This document shows positions 35,583 to 45,916 of a stretch of DNA of 64,000 nt, one piece after another. How positions within the stretch are numbered: the first letter of the stretch is position 1; the number at the start of each line of letters is the position of its first letter. The notes under the pieces were generated by a model. The model saw only the letters and a list, made by a program, of their open reading frames with translations. It was not told where the DNA came from and did no database searches. The DNA comes from Pseudoalteromonas rhizosphaerae (GTDB taxonomy: Bacteria > Pseudomonadota > Gammaproteobacteria > Enterobacterales > Alteromonadaceae): NCBI RefSeq assembly GCF_902498845.1, contig NZ_CABVLM010000002.1:310001-374000 (forward strand), in the 5' to 3' direction. The position numbers were made by a program, and so were the translations under genes.

Positions 35583-37460
35583 CTACTCACTGTGTGACAG
35601 GCTGGTAGCTGATTGCATAAATAATGGTAACGGCGCTGATGTTGCTAGCTGTACCGCTTGGATTTGTCTATTTTTGTATTGCGCCCAATTAAGTTGGCGA
35701 TTAATTTGCCCATCACTGGTAATACTCAATTGGCCAGTTAAGCCATTAAATCGCTTACCGGGGAGCATACTCAATTGTGTGATATTACTTAGCATAGCAA
35801 CTGAATCATAGGCCATGGCAAATAAACGCTGACTTATATCAGCCTGTTCTGGCCACAGCGAATTATATTGCTGGCGTAAGGCATGATCTTTTATTTGCCC
35901 ACTAAGCATCCATGGTAACTCGGTAAAATACAAACCATCGAGATCGCCTTTATCTGTGCTATCGATTTGCTTGCTATGACTTTTTGAACTGGCATACAGT
36001 GGAATGCGATCAGCAAAAGTACTCACATTTACATCTAAATAAGGTTTAATCAAGCGAGTTTCAATCGCATCACCGAGAATATAAATAACATCAATATCGC
36101 GACGAGAGCGAGTTTCACTCTCTACTTCTTGTCTAAATAATGACTTAACGGTCGCAATGCGTTCTTTTGATTTATCTACTTCGAGCAGGTTAACAATGGT
36201 TGTTGGCATATCTTTTTTATCGTTATAAAGCCCAACTTCTGGTGTGGTTTCACTATAGCGTTGCCATTGTCGGTTGAAAAAATCAACTAAACGCTGGCCT
36301 GAACTATTATTTGGCGCCAGCAGCATAGGTTTTTGATAACCAGCCGTTAAAAAGTGCTCAAGTGCTTGCTGTACTTCGTGCTCCGGGTTAAGCGCAAAGA
36401 AGTAATGCTGAGGAGACTGGCGCTCACCATCAAAGGTATTTAAGTGCAAAACTGGGTAATCTTGTAATGCTTTGCTTGCAACTAGCTTATCGATACTCGT
36501 TTTGAGTAACGGCCCAATTATAAAGTCAGGATTAATTTCGAGCAGTTTTGCAGACAGCTCAGCAGAACTAAGCATTTCATCAATAAAAATGGTTTCAGCA
36601 ATAGATGTACTATCTAGTGCCGCTAACACGCCAGCTTTTAAGGCATCACCTAAGCGTTCATTAGCACCTGATTGGGGTAATAAAACAACTAAGCGCTCAA
36701 TATTCAGTGGTTCAGCAGCAATTAACTCAGCGTCTTTTTTTGGCAACACGGCGATTGCTGGATGACCAGGGTAACGGCGTTGCCAATTATTAATTGCTTG
36801 ATCAAGCTCAACTGGAGCACCTAAATATACTTGGTGATAGAGCGCTAAGTTTACCCAGCCTTGTTGTATCACTGAGCCGCGATTAAAGCGCTCTAAAGCA
36901 TACGATGATAATTGTTGTAAATTTTGCCACAGGTCTTTGTTGAGCTGTGGAATCGTTAAGTTATTTTTACTGGCGGTTTCAGAGGCACGAAAGAAGTAGG
37001 TCATCGCCTCTTTAGGCAAATTTTGTGATGCATACACACTGGCGGTTAAATATTGATGCCAAGCAAAATGCTCCGGTTGAGTCAATTGATTGTCTAAACT
37101 GGCTAGCATCTCAAGAGCCTGAGTACTCTTGTTTTGTTGCATTTGCGCAAAAGCGATGTACAGTTTATTTTGCACTTGGTCGACGCTTGGAGTACGTTCT
37201 AATTCAGTACTAATTTGCTCTAACAGTGGCCATTGTTGCTCTGCGATCGCAGCATCACGCGCACTATAAAGAAGTTGGATTTTATCAGCGCCTTGGCGAT
37301 TTAAGGCTAGTTGGTACATAGATTGTGCGTCAGTCGCTTGAATTTGTGATGCGCTATTAGCTGAACTGAGGTTTTCACTGGTTTTAGTCGGTTTTTCGGT
37401 TGTACTACAGGCCGATAACCCTGACAATATGATTAATAGACTAACAAGTTTAAGTCGCAC
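35583..37460 (-). CDS. lpoA: Penicillin-binding protein activator LpoA
   Basis: The 625-aa lipoprotein precursor has lipobox LSGLSAC (acylated Cys18). An N-terminal helical TPR-like domain (about 45-250) and a C-terminal domain with a periplasmic-binding-protein fold (about 255-610) follow. From the outer membrane LpoA reaches through the peptidoglycan to stimulate the transpeptidase of PBP1a. The gene is divergent from rsmI, as in E. coli. Length is near the usual 650-680 residues. Confidence 0.94.
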   Translation of the reverse strand: MRLKLVSLLIILSGLSACSTTEKPTKTSENLSSANSASQIQATDAQSMYQLALNRQGADKIQLLYSARDAAIAEQQWPLLEQISTELERTPSVDQVQNKLYIAFAQMQQNKSTQALEMLASLDNQLTQPEHFAWHQYLTASVYASQNLPKEAMTYFFRASETASKNNLTIPQLNKDLWQNLQQLSSYALERFNRGSVIQQGWVNLALYHQVYLGAPVELDQAINNWQRRYPGHPAIAVLPKKDAELIAAEPLNIERLVVLLPQSGANERLGDALKAGVLAALDSTSIAETIFIDEMLSSAELSAKLLEINPDFIIGPLLKTSIDKLVASKALQDYPVLHLNTFDGERQSPQHYFFALNPEHEVQQALEHFLTAGYQKPMLLAPNNSSGQRLVDFFNRQWQRYSETTPEVGLYNDKKDMPTTIVNLLEVDKSKERIATVKSLFRQEVESETRSRRDIDVIYILGDAIETRLIKPYLDVNVSTFADRIPLYASSKSHSKQIDSTDKGDLDGLYFTELPWMLSGQIKDHALRQQYNSLWPEQADISQRLFAMAYDSVAMLSNITQLSMLPGKRFNGLTGQLSITSDGQINRQLNWAQYKNRQIQAVQLATSAPLPLFMQSATSLSHSE

Positions 37461-37521
37461 AATGATTTCCCAATACGTTAACGCGATTTGCTTATATTAC
37501 TGACTGACGCAGGAGACCTCA

Positions 37522-38379
37522 ATGTTAAATGAGGAGAATTCACAGAAAATCGGCACTCTTTACATTGTAGCCACCCCAATCGGCAATTATGACGACTTAA
37601 GTCAGCGTGCAATCGCGACTTTATCGCAAGTTGACTTAATCGCTGCTGAAGACACGCGCCATACCGGTAAGTTGCTAAGTCACTTTGGCATTAAGGCAAA
37701 AACCTTTGCTTTGCACGACCATAATGAAAAGCAAAAAGCGCAACAAATTATTGATCAACTTAATCAAGGTTTAAATATAGCACTAGTTTCGGATGCAGGC
37801 ACGCCGCTAATTAGTGACCCTGGTTATGCGGTTGTTAATTTATGCCGAGAGCAAGGCGCACATGTCACGCCTATACCGGGGGCTTGCGCCGCAATTACTG
37901 CGGTATGTTGTTCAGGTTTACCAACAGATCGTTTTCAGTTTATTGGTTTTACCCCAGCAAAAAGCAAAGCTCGCCAAGACTTTTTTATTGAAGCGGTTAA
38001 TTCCAATATAACCAGCATTATGTACGAAAGTACTCATCGCATCATGGCAAGTTTAGATGATTTGGAGATAGCGCTTGGTAGTGAGCAACAAGTGGTGTTT
38101 GCCAAAGAGCTAACCAAAACCTTTGAAACATTTTTTAATGGTACCGTCAGTGAGCTCAAACAGTTTTTAACCGACGATCCTACCAAACAGCGCGGCGAAA
38201 TAGTGCTAATGTTGCCTGGTAATCCAAAGCAGGTTGATGATATTCCGCCAGAAGCACGTAAAATGTTGGCGTTACTTGAGAATGAAATGCCAATGAAAAA
38301 AGCCTGCGGTATAGTGGCCGATTATTTTGGCATGAAGAAAAATGCCCTTTATAAAACAATTATTGACGAAAAAGGTTAA
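37522..38379 (+). CDS. rsmI: 16S rRNA (cytidine(1402)-2'-O)-methyltransferase RsmI
   Basis: This 285-aa protein of the tetrapyrrole-methylase-like SAM family has GTLYIVATPIGNYDDLSQRA near the start, then DLIAAEDTRHTGKLL, LVSDAGTPLISDPGY and SPIP-like TPIPGACA. It adds the 2'-O-methyl to C1402 in the decoding centre of 16S rRNA. The ATG at 37522 follows GGAGACCTCA. It ends 43 nt before rnpB. Confidence 0.96.
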   Translation: MLNEENSQKIGTLYIVATPIGNYDDLSQRAIATLSQVDLIAAEDTRHTGKLLSHFGIKAKTFALHDHNEKQKAQQIIDQLNQGLNIALVSDAGTPLISDPGYAVVNLCREQGAHVTPIPGACAAITAVCCSGLPTDRFQFIGFTPAKSKARQDFFIEAVNSNITSIMYESTHRIMASLDDLEIALGSEQQVVFAKELTKTFETFFNGTVSELKQFLTDDPTKQRGEIVLMLPGNPKQVDDIPPEARKMLALLENEMPMKKACGIVADYFGMKKNALYKTIIDEKG

Positions 38380-38382
38380 ATC

Positions 38383-38422
38383 TTTACTGCACATACAATC
38401 CAGCTCAGGTATACTGCGCGCC
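38383..38422 (+). promoter_or_regulatory. rnpB promoter with GC-only discriminator
   Basis: TATACT (38410-38415) is a good -10. The next seven bases are GCGCGCC, then the RNA starts at about 38423. This GC-rich discriminator is typical of stringently controlled stable-RNA promoters. The -35 region is weak (around TTTACTGCAC, 38383-38392). Confidence 0.7.
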
Positions 38423-38800
<378 letters not shown>

Positions 38801-38808
38801 CATTCAAT

Positions 38809-38844
38809 AAAAAAGCCCGCAGTTAACGCTGCGGGCTTTTTTGT
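38809..38844 (+). terminator. Rho-independent terminator of rnpB
   Basis: AAAAAAGCCCGCAG-ttaa-CGCTGCGGGCTTTTTTG (one extra base in the loop) follows the P1 helix directly. Confidence 0.95.
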
Positions 38845-38983
38845 GCTTGAAATATACGTTCTAAATCCAAACTAGGCATAAATGCTATAAGCCATTTTCT
38901 TAGTCGTAATAAGAAAAACGATGATATTAACCTCTTTCATTAGCGCCTAACCTATTGCTTTATTGCTAGTTTAGGGAATTAGA

Positions 38984-39526
38984 ATGAGCGTGATCGAGGG
39001 CAGTACAAGGGAGTTTGGCAATACAACGGTGCTATTACATAGCTTAGGTTCATCATGCTACCGCATCGAGTGGTATAGCAAGATGACAGGGGCATCAACC
39101 AGCTTGACGCGGCTCAAACTAGGAAAATATTTAGTGCTGCGTAAATGGGCATCAGCGCTTAATATACAGGATGTGTCCAGTGAGTTTGATCGGCGTAATA
39201 GTGCACTTATTCACTTTTTGAATAATGTCGATATTGTGAAGTCTAAAGACGATTTGATACTTGCGGCAAAACAGCACTGCGTTAATCTTTTCACTAACTA
39301 TGAAGGCTTAAAGCCAATCAATAAAGTCACTTTTCCTAAGCCTCGGCTGCAAGGCGCTATTGGCAAAAAAGTGGTTATAAAATCAAAAGTCGGGGATAAG
39401 GAAATTGCTCAAGGATTGCTATTACAGTTAGTCGGTAATCAAGCTGAAGTGCAAGTACCTGCTAACGATAATGAGACGATACAGGTAAGGAAAAAGTTTT
39501 ATTCCAAGCAAGTTTATATTCGCTAG
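38984..39526 (+). CDS. Hypothetical 180-aa protein
   Basis: I do not recognise a family. The protein has no signal peptide or membrane segment and is rich in Lys, Leu and Val. A first half with SSCYRIEWYSKMTGASTSLT may be beta-rich. The middle is helical (DDLILAAKQHCVNLFTNYEG). The C-terminal part (about 118-180: LQGAIGKKVVIKSKVGDKEI onward) looks like a small beta-barrel. An ATG at 38984 follows AGGGAATTAGA. It is alone on the plus strand and its stop overlaps the convergent histidine kinase gene by 4 nt. It lies in a probable accessory block. Confidence 0.7.
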   Translation: MSVIEGSTREFGNTTVLLHSLGSSCYRIEWYSKMTGASTSLTRLKLGKYLVLRKWASALNIQDVSSEFDRRNSALIHFLNNVDIVKSKDDLILAAKQHCVNLFTNYEGLKPINKVTFPKPRLQGAIGKKVVIKSKVGDKEIAQGLLLQLVGNQAEVQVPANDNETIQVRKKFYSKQVYIR

Positions 39527-41142
39527 CGGACTTGTTCATCAGCTGATATGGGGAATGTTGCATTAATGGTGAAGCCTTGCTCGTTTGAGAATGAGCATTG
39601 GCCGCCAAGAGCAGTCACGCGTTCATCAATGAAAGCGAGGCCATAACCACCAGAGTGTGAGGCGGTTGTCGCGACATTGCCATTATCCTGAATAATTAAC
39701 GTGATCAGATCCGAGTTGGAATCTAAACTAATTACCAACTCAGATGCGCAGCTGTGCTTGATGCAATTGGTGATTGCTTCTTGGCAAATTCGATAGATCG
39801 CAATTTGATGTTCATCTCTAATTGCTTCGTTTATGCATAAATGTGTTATATACCTAACTTTTTCTTTATGCATCAAGCTTTTAAACTTCCCTTGTGAAAG
39901 TGCTTTTGCTAAGCCTAATTCATCAAGCTCACGCGGACGCAGATAATGCATCAGGTGATAGACTGAATCATACATTGAATTAGCATTTTGTTTTAACGTA
40001 GTCACAATCGCGCTGACGCTTTGATCCGTCATACTGGTTAAAACGGCAAGATCGGTTTTAAATGCAGTCAGGTTTTGCCCTAATTCATCATGAAGCTCTT
40101 GTGATAAATGCTTTCTCTCACTTTCTTGTACATTCACCATTTTGATAGCCAGTTGTTGGTTTTTTTCTAATTGCGTTCTAAGTTCAATGTTTGTCAGTGT
40201 TAGCATATTATTTTTTTGTCGCAGCTCTGCTGCTGCCGCACCGAGTAATAAACTCGTTGCGGCATTGGTCAGAATAAACAATTGGCTAATATAAGTATTA
40301 GTTGCATCTTGTGTGATGCTTGCTTCTAATATTATTAAGCCATTTGCTGCTGCTGCGCCAAATATAGCGCCTGTAATACCAAAGTGATATGAAAACCAAA
40401 TAATTGGTAGTAGGGAAGCCAAGCGTAATAGTGAGTAGATATCAGGGCGCAGCAGATAAATCGACAGCATTAATAGGGTAAAGACAGTGACTGTGATAAT
40501 TAGTTTAACTCCGCCCTCTAGGCTAAAGGCTCGGCGATAACTGTTAGCACACAAAATAATAAAAGGTGCGATAAACAAGCTGCCAGTCAAATCACCTAAA
40601 GTCATATTTAACTGATATTGCAGTAGTTGTTTACCTTCTAACCAAGTTGTGAACTCAAAAGAGCTGGCAAACAAAAACCATTTTGATGCTGCCGCTAAGC
40701 TTGCTAGTAAAATAAGCGAAAGCACACCTTTACTATCTTTAATCGTTGGTGGCCAACGGCTATACTTAAAAGCGAAGACAATGGCTAAATAGATAGCCTC
40801 TTGCCACGCACCATGCAATAAATTTAAATGCCCTTGCTGGGTATAAAAAGAACCTAAATACGCTGCATAGAGTCGTGATGCTAACCATATTATTGGCCAA
40901 TAGCGTGTTGGGAACATAATAACAAAAGCCAGTTTAATACCTGCAGGGAGAAATATAGCACTACTTTGTGGGACGGTTTCTAGATGGTTACTAACCCATG
41001 TAGAGGCACACAGCGCGATTAAATAAGCAACGCAAACCGCGCATTGCTTAGCTGCCCCTAGTACTATGTTTGTAGTGGAAGGTGTGGCAATGGTAAGCCT
41101 AGGCCAACTCATTAAGTTGAATAACCCCGATATCAATGGCAA
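39523..41142 (-). CDS. MASE1-domain sensor histidine kinase (UhpB/NarX type)
   Basis: The 539-aa protein has an N-terminal MASE1 integral membrane sensor (about 30-300, eight or so helices, with SSAIFLPAGIKLAFVI and NMTLGDLTGSLFIAPFI). A short coiled coil follows, then a HisKA_3 dimerisation domain (ERKHLSQELHDELGQN, phospho-His351) and a HATPase_c domain with the N box CQEAITNCIKHS and a G box near GGYGLAFI. It would phosphorylate the response regulator encoded just upstream. The signal is unknown. The start (41142, or 41109 MSWPRLTI) lies inside the regulator gene. Confidence 0.9.
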   Translation of the reverse strand: MPLISGLFNLMSWPRLTIATPSTTNIVLGAAKQCAVCVAYLIALCASTWVSNHLETVPQSSAIFLPAGIKLAFVIMFPTRYWPIIWLASRLYAAYLGSFYTQQGHLNLLHGAWQEAIYLAIVFAFKYSRWPPTIKDSKGVLSLILLASLAAASKWFLFASSFEFTTWLEGKQLLQYQLNMTLGDLTGSLFIAPFIILCANSYRRAFSLEGGVKLIITVTVFTLLMLSIYLLRPDIYSLLRLASLLPIIWFSYHFGITGAIFGAAAANGLIILEASITQDATNTYISQLFILTNAATSLLLGAAAAELRQKNNMLTLTNIELRTQLEKNQQLAIKMVNVQESERKHLSQELHDELGQNLTAFKTDLAVLTSMTDQSVSAIVTTLKQNANSMYDSVYHLMHYLRPRELDELGLAKALSQGKFKSLMHKEKVRYITHLCINEAIRDEHQIAIYRICQEAITNCIKHSCASELVISLDSNSDLITLIIQDNGNVATTASHSGGYGLAFIDERVTALGGQCSFSNEQGFTINATFPISADEQVR

Positions 41143-41728
41143 CTTTTAATAGTTCAAATGAAGTTGTTGCGTTTAGTTTATTACAAATATTTGTTTTATG
41201 TACGTGAGCGGTTTTCGGCATCATGCCGAGCTGTTGAGCAACCTGTTTGGCATTTAAGCCTTTGGCAAAAAGTGGTAGAGCCTCGATTTCTCTATTTGTT
41301 AAAAGGTCTTTTTTATCAGAAACACAGGTGTAGTTGAAGTTAACGTCTTCACTGATGTAGCGATGGCCGCGCATTACTGTTTTTACCGCATCAATCATAG
41401 CGTCTGAAGCTGAGCGCTTAGACACATAACCAAGCGCCCCGAGTTGTATTGCATTACTGACGTACGGTTCATGGTCATGCATAGAAGCTACAATGGTTTT
41501 TATTTCTGGGTAATGCTCATTTAAGTATGATAGAAAAGTCAGGCCAGTCTCACCTTCGTGCATTGAAATATCAACGATAAAGACATCTGGCTGGTCAATA
41601 TTTACTGCTAACTTTGCTTCGTTCACTGAGCAAGCTTCAATTGTTACTTGCCAGTTTAACTCGAGCTCAAGTAGTTTTTTAAAACTATCTCGAACTAACT
41701 GATGATCTTCAATGATACCAATCCGCAT
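41099..41728 (-). CDS. NarL/FixJ family response regulator
   Basis: The 209-aa protein has a receiver domain (about 1-120) with the acidic pocket EDH, phospho-acceptor Asp53 (FIVDISMHEG) and the Lys of SKRS. A LuxR-type helix-turn-helix follows (about 145-205: LTNREIEALPLFAKGLNAKQ onward). It overlaps the histidine kinase gene by 11-44 nt, depending on the kinase start, and the pair form a two-component system. The ATG at 41728 has GGAGGGA 3 nt upstream; the ATG at 41740 is too far out. Target genes are unknown. Confidence 0.92.
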   Translation of the reverse strand: MRIGIIEDHQLVRDSFKKLLELELNWQVTIEACSVNEAKLAVNIDQPDVFIVDISMHEGETGLTFLSYLNEHYPEIKTIVASMHDHEPYVSNAIQLGALGYVSKRSASDAMIDAVKTVMRGHRYISEDVNFNYTCVSDKKDLLTNREIEALPLFAKGLNAKQVAQQLGMMPKTAHVHKTNICNKLNATTSFELLKVAIDIGVIQLNELA

Positions 41729-41881
41729 AAATCCCTCCATTTTCAGGAATTATACATCTAAATCAATTTATTATGTCTAAGAATTATTCCTAGTGAAATT
41801 ACCTATCGATTCTTGAGATGAACGTTGATGTAGGTTTGTAGCAATGATGTACTGCAAAAGTGGTGTTAACTGTGCAAAGGG

Positions 41882-42550
41882 CTAAGTCTTGTTACTATTA
41901 ATCGCTTTAAACACTGAGTAGCTAACGGCTAATACTAGACAGATGGTGGCGGGGATAAAGAGGGCATTAAATTTATAAAACTGGAATGCATAAGCACCTA
42001 ATGTGCCACCGCAAATGAATCCTGAGATGATCAGTAAAAACAACAGTGCTTTGCGTTTATCAAAGGGTTCGCCTCTTAATTTAGCGCCAAGCATTAGCCC
42101 TAGATCAGTAAAGATACCGGTAACATGGGTGGTGCGAATAACTGCGCCGCTGTAAGTGGTGGCTAACGCATTTTGTAAGCCGCAGGCTGCAGATGCTAAA
42201 TAGTGCCCGTTTACAGAGTCATTCGATAAAAAATACACTGAGCTTGCTAACAGCATGGCTTCAAATAACAGCAAGCTACTGTAGTTATGGCCGAGTTTTA
42301 ATGCACCACTTTGCAAAAAAGCGCCGGAGATCGCCGCACCAACTAAAAAACTCAGTAGGATAAGAGCTAAGTGTAATACATCAGTAACGGGGGAGGTAAC
42401 AAGGCTTGTGCCAAGGAGTGTTGCAGTGCCTGATAGATGTGAAATTGATTGATGTTTGAACCCTAGTAACCCTATCGAATTAACAAGCCCAGCAACAAGC
42501 GCAAGTAAAAACGATCCATATTCTACCCAACGAGGCAATTTTGAAATCAC
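41882..42550 (-). CDS. DUF1275 (YoaK) family membrane protein
   Basis: The 222-aa protein has six predicted membrane helices and the DUF1275 pattern: AGLVNSIGLLGFKHQSISHLSG near the start, CGLQNALATTYSGAVIRTTHVTGIFTDLGLMLG in the middle. Family members are widespread cytoplasmic-membrane proteins without a known activity. The gene is on the same strand as the two-component genes but 153 nt upstream of them, so co-transcription is uncertain. Confidence 0.88.
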   Translation of the reverse strand: MISKLPRWVEYGSFLLALVAGLVNSIGLLGFKHQSISHLSGTATLLGTSLVTSPVTDVLHLALILLSFLVGAAISGAFLQSGALKLGHNYSSLLLFEAMLLASSVYFLSNDSVNGHYLASAACGLQNALATTYSGAVIRTTHVTGIFTDLGLMLGAKLRGEPFDKRKALLFLLIISGFICGGTLGAYAFQFYKFNALFIPATICLVLAVSYSVFKAINSNKT

Positions 42551-42670
42551 GGCTAACAGTTAATTTAATAAAATCTGTTTGGTAACCTATCAGTTCGTTA
42601 TTTATTAAACAATAGTTAGCTAAGTTTTCAGTGCATAGTTTGTGCTGGATCTGTATTTAGTCTTTCGTAT

Positions 42671-45600
42671 TTAGGTCGTTGTTGTGGATTGATTGCTTAC
42701 TAGCGCTAAAAATTCCTGTTCGGGTAATGGCTTTGCAAACAAATAGCCTTGGCCATAATCACACCCTATACCAAGTAATAATTGCTGCTGCTCTGGTGTT
42801 TCAATGCCTTCGGCAATCACTTTTAAACCAAATTGATGTGCCATAGTGATAATTGCTTTGCATAACGCGAGATCTTGATTGTCGGCTTGAATGTTATCAA
42901 CAAAACATTTATCAATTTTTAAATAATCTGCGTCCATTTGTTGCAAGTAGGCAAGCGATGAATAACCGGTGCCAAAGTCATCTAAAGCGAGTTCCATACC
43001 GGATTTTACCAGCGCTTTCAGGCGTTGTTGAGTGAGTTGCTCTGGTGCGATCATTAACCCTTCGGTGATCTCGCTAACAATTGCACTCGGTGGTAAATTG
43101 GCGGCTTTTAGCAAGGCTGGCCACTGATCAATACCGCTATCAAGGCAACTAAATTGCACTGGCGAGACATTAATACTAAGTTGAAAGTTGGCATCAACCT
43201 GAGCTCGTAAAACCGTTAGCGTTTGTAATGCGCGAGTAAATACAAATTGTCCTAATGGGTTGATATATCTAGACTCTTCGGCCAAAGGTATAAACTCTGC
43301 GGGACTAATTACGCCGCGTGTCGGGTGGCGCCAGCGCAATAGTGCTTCTGCTTTATGAATGTGCCCAGAATCTAGGTTAACGATTGCTTGGTAATAAAGA
43401 TCAAATTGTTTTTGTTCAATGCCATAGCGCATATTTTTGAGTAAATCCATACGCGCTTGTGCTTGCTCGCGTAAGTTGTGATTGAAAAACTCAAAACAGT
43501 TACGACCACTTTGTTTAGCCTTATACATGGCTTGGTCGGCGGCTTTTAATAACAGCTCTGAGCTATCGCCATCGATTGGTGCAATAGCGATGCCGATGCT
43601 GGTTGCTATGTGTAGTTCTTCGCCTTCGAGTATAAATGCTTTTGTCATGGCATTGAGGATATCGTTGGCTACTTTTTTAATGTGTTCTTCAGTGACTAGC
43701 TTGGCATGCACAATGACAAATTCGTCGCCACCAATACGTGCAATAAACTCAATATCAACAATTTCTTGTTGCAAACGAATTGCGATCAACTTTAGTAATT
43801 CGTCACCATAAAAATGGCCTAAGGTGTCATTTATGTCTTTGAAATGATCAAGATCAAGTAGCATGATCACCAGTGGCTCATTAGGATTTAAGGCGTTGTT
43901 GAGGCGCTGGTTTAAGCGCTCTTTAAGCTCAATTCGATTAGGTAGATTGGTTAAATGATCAAAGTGAGTTTGATGCCATATCAGATCTTCGGCTGCTTTT
44001 TTAGCGGTAATATCGGTAAAAATCGCGACTCTGCGCTGCGCTTCAGAATGTTCATTGTATACAGTATCGATAGTAAGCCACTCTGTGAATAACTCGCCAT
44101 CTTTACGACGGTTAATTATTTCACCTTGCCAACGGCCAGTCTCTTGTAATTGCAGCCACATTTCTTGATAAAACGCTTTGCTGTGCTTGCCTGAAGCTAA
44201 GATAGCGGTGGTATTGCCCAGGATTTCATTTTTACTGTATTGAGTTACTTCACAAAAAGCCGGGTTAACATCTAAGATAATGCCGTTTGGATCGGTAATT
44301 GCCATTCCTTCACTGCTATTTGAGTAGACCAATGAGGCCAGATGAGATGCTTTTTCAGCGTTCTTTCGCTGGCTGATATCTTGCAATACAATAGTGTACT
44401 CGTTGCTATTATGCTTGGCACTGATCCGCGCTTCAAATACTTGCTCGATTGCGCTGTTATTGATTGTTAATTCAAATTGGCTAGTTTTATTTTTGCAGGG
44501 CAAATGCTGAAGTAACTGTTTACTTTTTTCTTCACCAAGTAGCTCGCGAAGGTGTAACTTTGAACGTGTATACACAGGTAAATTTAACTGTGAAATTTGC
44601 CCACCTAAGTTCAGTACATCACCGTGAACATTGATCCGAATGTAGGTATCAGGCAAAGCGTTTAATAAACTACTCAATTCGTCATGTTGGCGTTTGACAC
44701 TCGCTTCTGCCGTCAGACGTGTTTGCGCCATCGCTTTAAAATGTTGATAGAGAGTATTCAGCTCTGGGCTATTTAAAGAAAACTGTTTTGGTAATAACCC
44801 TTGCGCAAGCTCTTTAATCGTCAGAGTGAGTTGTGCTATGGGCGTTAATACGTTGCGCTTTAATTGGCTATGAGCAAATATAGACAGGCCAATAATCATC
44901 AATGTAAATGCAGCTAATGTGATAAAAAATAGTTGGTTGGCAGCTTGAATTGCGTTATTAAATGGCATGACAACATAGACATTTAGGCTATTTTTAGTTT
45001 CATCGGTATACATGGTTTTACTGTGTAAAATGTGATTAATACCTTGCAATTCAATTGTGCTATTGAGCATAGGTAGTTCAGAGCTAAATCCATAGGCGTT
45101 AATATTTTCGCCAAACAGCGATGGATCGTTAGGGTAATTTGCAATAATGCGACCGTTGTTGTCGGTTATAACAGCAATGGCATCTTCGGGTAAGTGAGAG
45201 TTGGCAAGTATCTGGCTCCACCAATCTAATGTGACAACCGTTACTACTGCCCCATATACTTGTTGCTGCTGATCAATAAGTGGATAAGCAAAATTGAAAC
45301 TGAGGGAATTGATACTGCGATCTTTTTGAAAATAGCCAATGGCAAAGCTTTTAGTTGCCACAGCATTTTTAAAGTATTCACGATCGGCAATATTAATATT
45401 TTCTTTGCGTCCTTGCGATAAACACACCGCATCGCCTTGCATGTTGACGATACCAATATTTGCAATTTCAGGTTGAAGTTTTTGTATTTTAGCTAAGTAA
45501 TAAGGGCAGCCGGTTTGTAATGGTGCGGCAAAATCTTTTAAATCAGCAAGTTGAGTGGTAAATGTCTTAATTTTTTTGAGTAGCTCAGTCTGCTGCTCAA

Positions 45601-45769
45601 CAAGCTGTTCGGCAACCGTTAATGCCTGCAGCCGACTTTCTTGGCGTGCGGTTTCTTTGGCATGCCAAAGGCTAAATAAGATCACCAAAATGCCGGGTAA
45701 ACTCAGTAATATAAATAACCGATAAAGTCGATGTTGTAACGATGAGGAAAAAATAACAATACTCTTCAT
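42671..45769 (-). CDS. Cache-PAS-GGDEF-EAL cyclic-di-GMP protein
   Basis: The 1032-aa inner-membrane protein has two membrane helices (about 15-35 and 282-305) around a periplasmic Cache-type sensor, then a HAMP-like linker and two PAS regions (about 370-460 and 470-590). A GGDEF domain with intact IGGDEF (about 678-683) and an EAL domain with AEALLRWRHP (about 806) and DDFGTGYSSLAYL follow. Both catalytic motifs are complete, so it could make or break cyclic-di-GMP; which dominates cannot be told. The ATG at 45769 is preferred over a TTG at 45799. Confidence 0.9.
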   Translation of the reverse strand: MKSIVIFSSSLQHRLYRLFILLSLPGILVILFSLWHAKETARQESRLQALTVAEQLVEQQTELLKKIKTFTTQLADLKDFAAPLQTGCPYYLAKIQKLQPEIANIGIVNMQGDAVCLSQGRKENINIADREYFKNAVATKSFAIGYFQKDRSINSLSFNFAYPLIDQQQQVYGAVVTVVTLDWWSQILANSHLPEDAIAVITDNNGRIIANYPNDPSLFGENINAYGFSSELPMLNSTIELQGINHILHSKTMYTDETKNSLNVYVVMPFNNAIQAANQLFFITLAAFTLMIIGLSIFAHSQLKRNVLTPIAQLTLTIKELAQGLLPKQFSLNSPELNTLYQHFKAMAQTRLTAEASVKRQHDELSSLLNALPDTYIRINVHGDVLNLGGQISQLNLPVYTRSKLHLRELLGEEKSKQLLQHLPCKNKTSQFELTINNSAIEQVFEARISAKHNSNEYTIVLQDISQRKNAEKASHLASLVYSNSSEGMAITDPNGIILDVNPAFCEVTQYSKNEILGNTTAILASGKHSKAFYQEMWLQLQETGRWQGEIINRRKDGELFTEWLTIDTVYNEHSEAQRRVAIFTDITAKKAAEDLIWHQTHFDHLTNLPNRIELKERLNQRLNNALNPNEPLVIMLLDLDHFKDINDTLGHFYGDELLKLIAIRLQQEIVDIEFIARIGGDEFVIVHAKLVTEEHIKKVANDILNAMTKAFILEGEELHIATSIGIAIAPIDGDSSELLLKAADQAMYKAKQSGRNCFEFFNHNLREQAQARMDLLKNMRYGIEQKQFDLYYQAIVNLDSGHIHKAEALLRWRHPTRGVISPAEFIPLAEESRYINPLGQFVFTRALQTLTVLRAQVDANFQLSINVSPVQFSCLDSGIDQWPALLKAANLPPSAIVSEITEGLMIAPEQLTQQRLKALVKSGMELALDDFGTGYSSLAYLQQMDADYLKIDKCFVDNIQADNQDLALCKAIITMAHQFGLKVIAEGIETPEQQQLLLGIGCDYGQGYLFAKPLPEQEFLALVSNQSTTTT

Positions 45770-45916
45770 ACTGGGCTTTTGGTACAAAATTGTAGCCAAT
45801 TAAGTTGAAAATAACCATATATAATATAAGGTTAATTGCGGTTTATCTAATAAAGACCAAAGTAATAGCTCTGAAGAGTAAGATTGTGCTGAGCAAAGCT
45901 CAGTATCTATAAGGAT

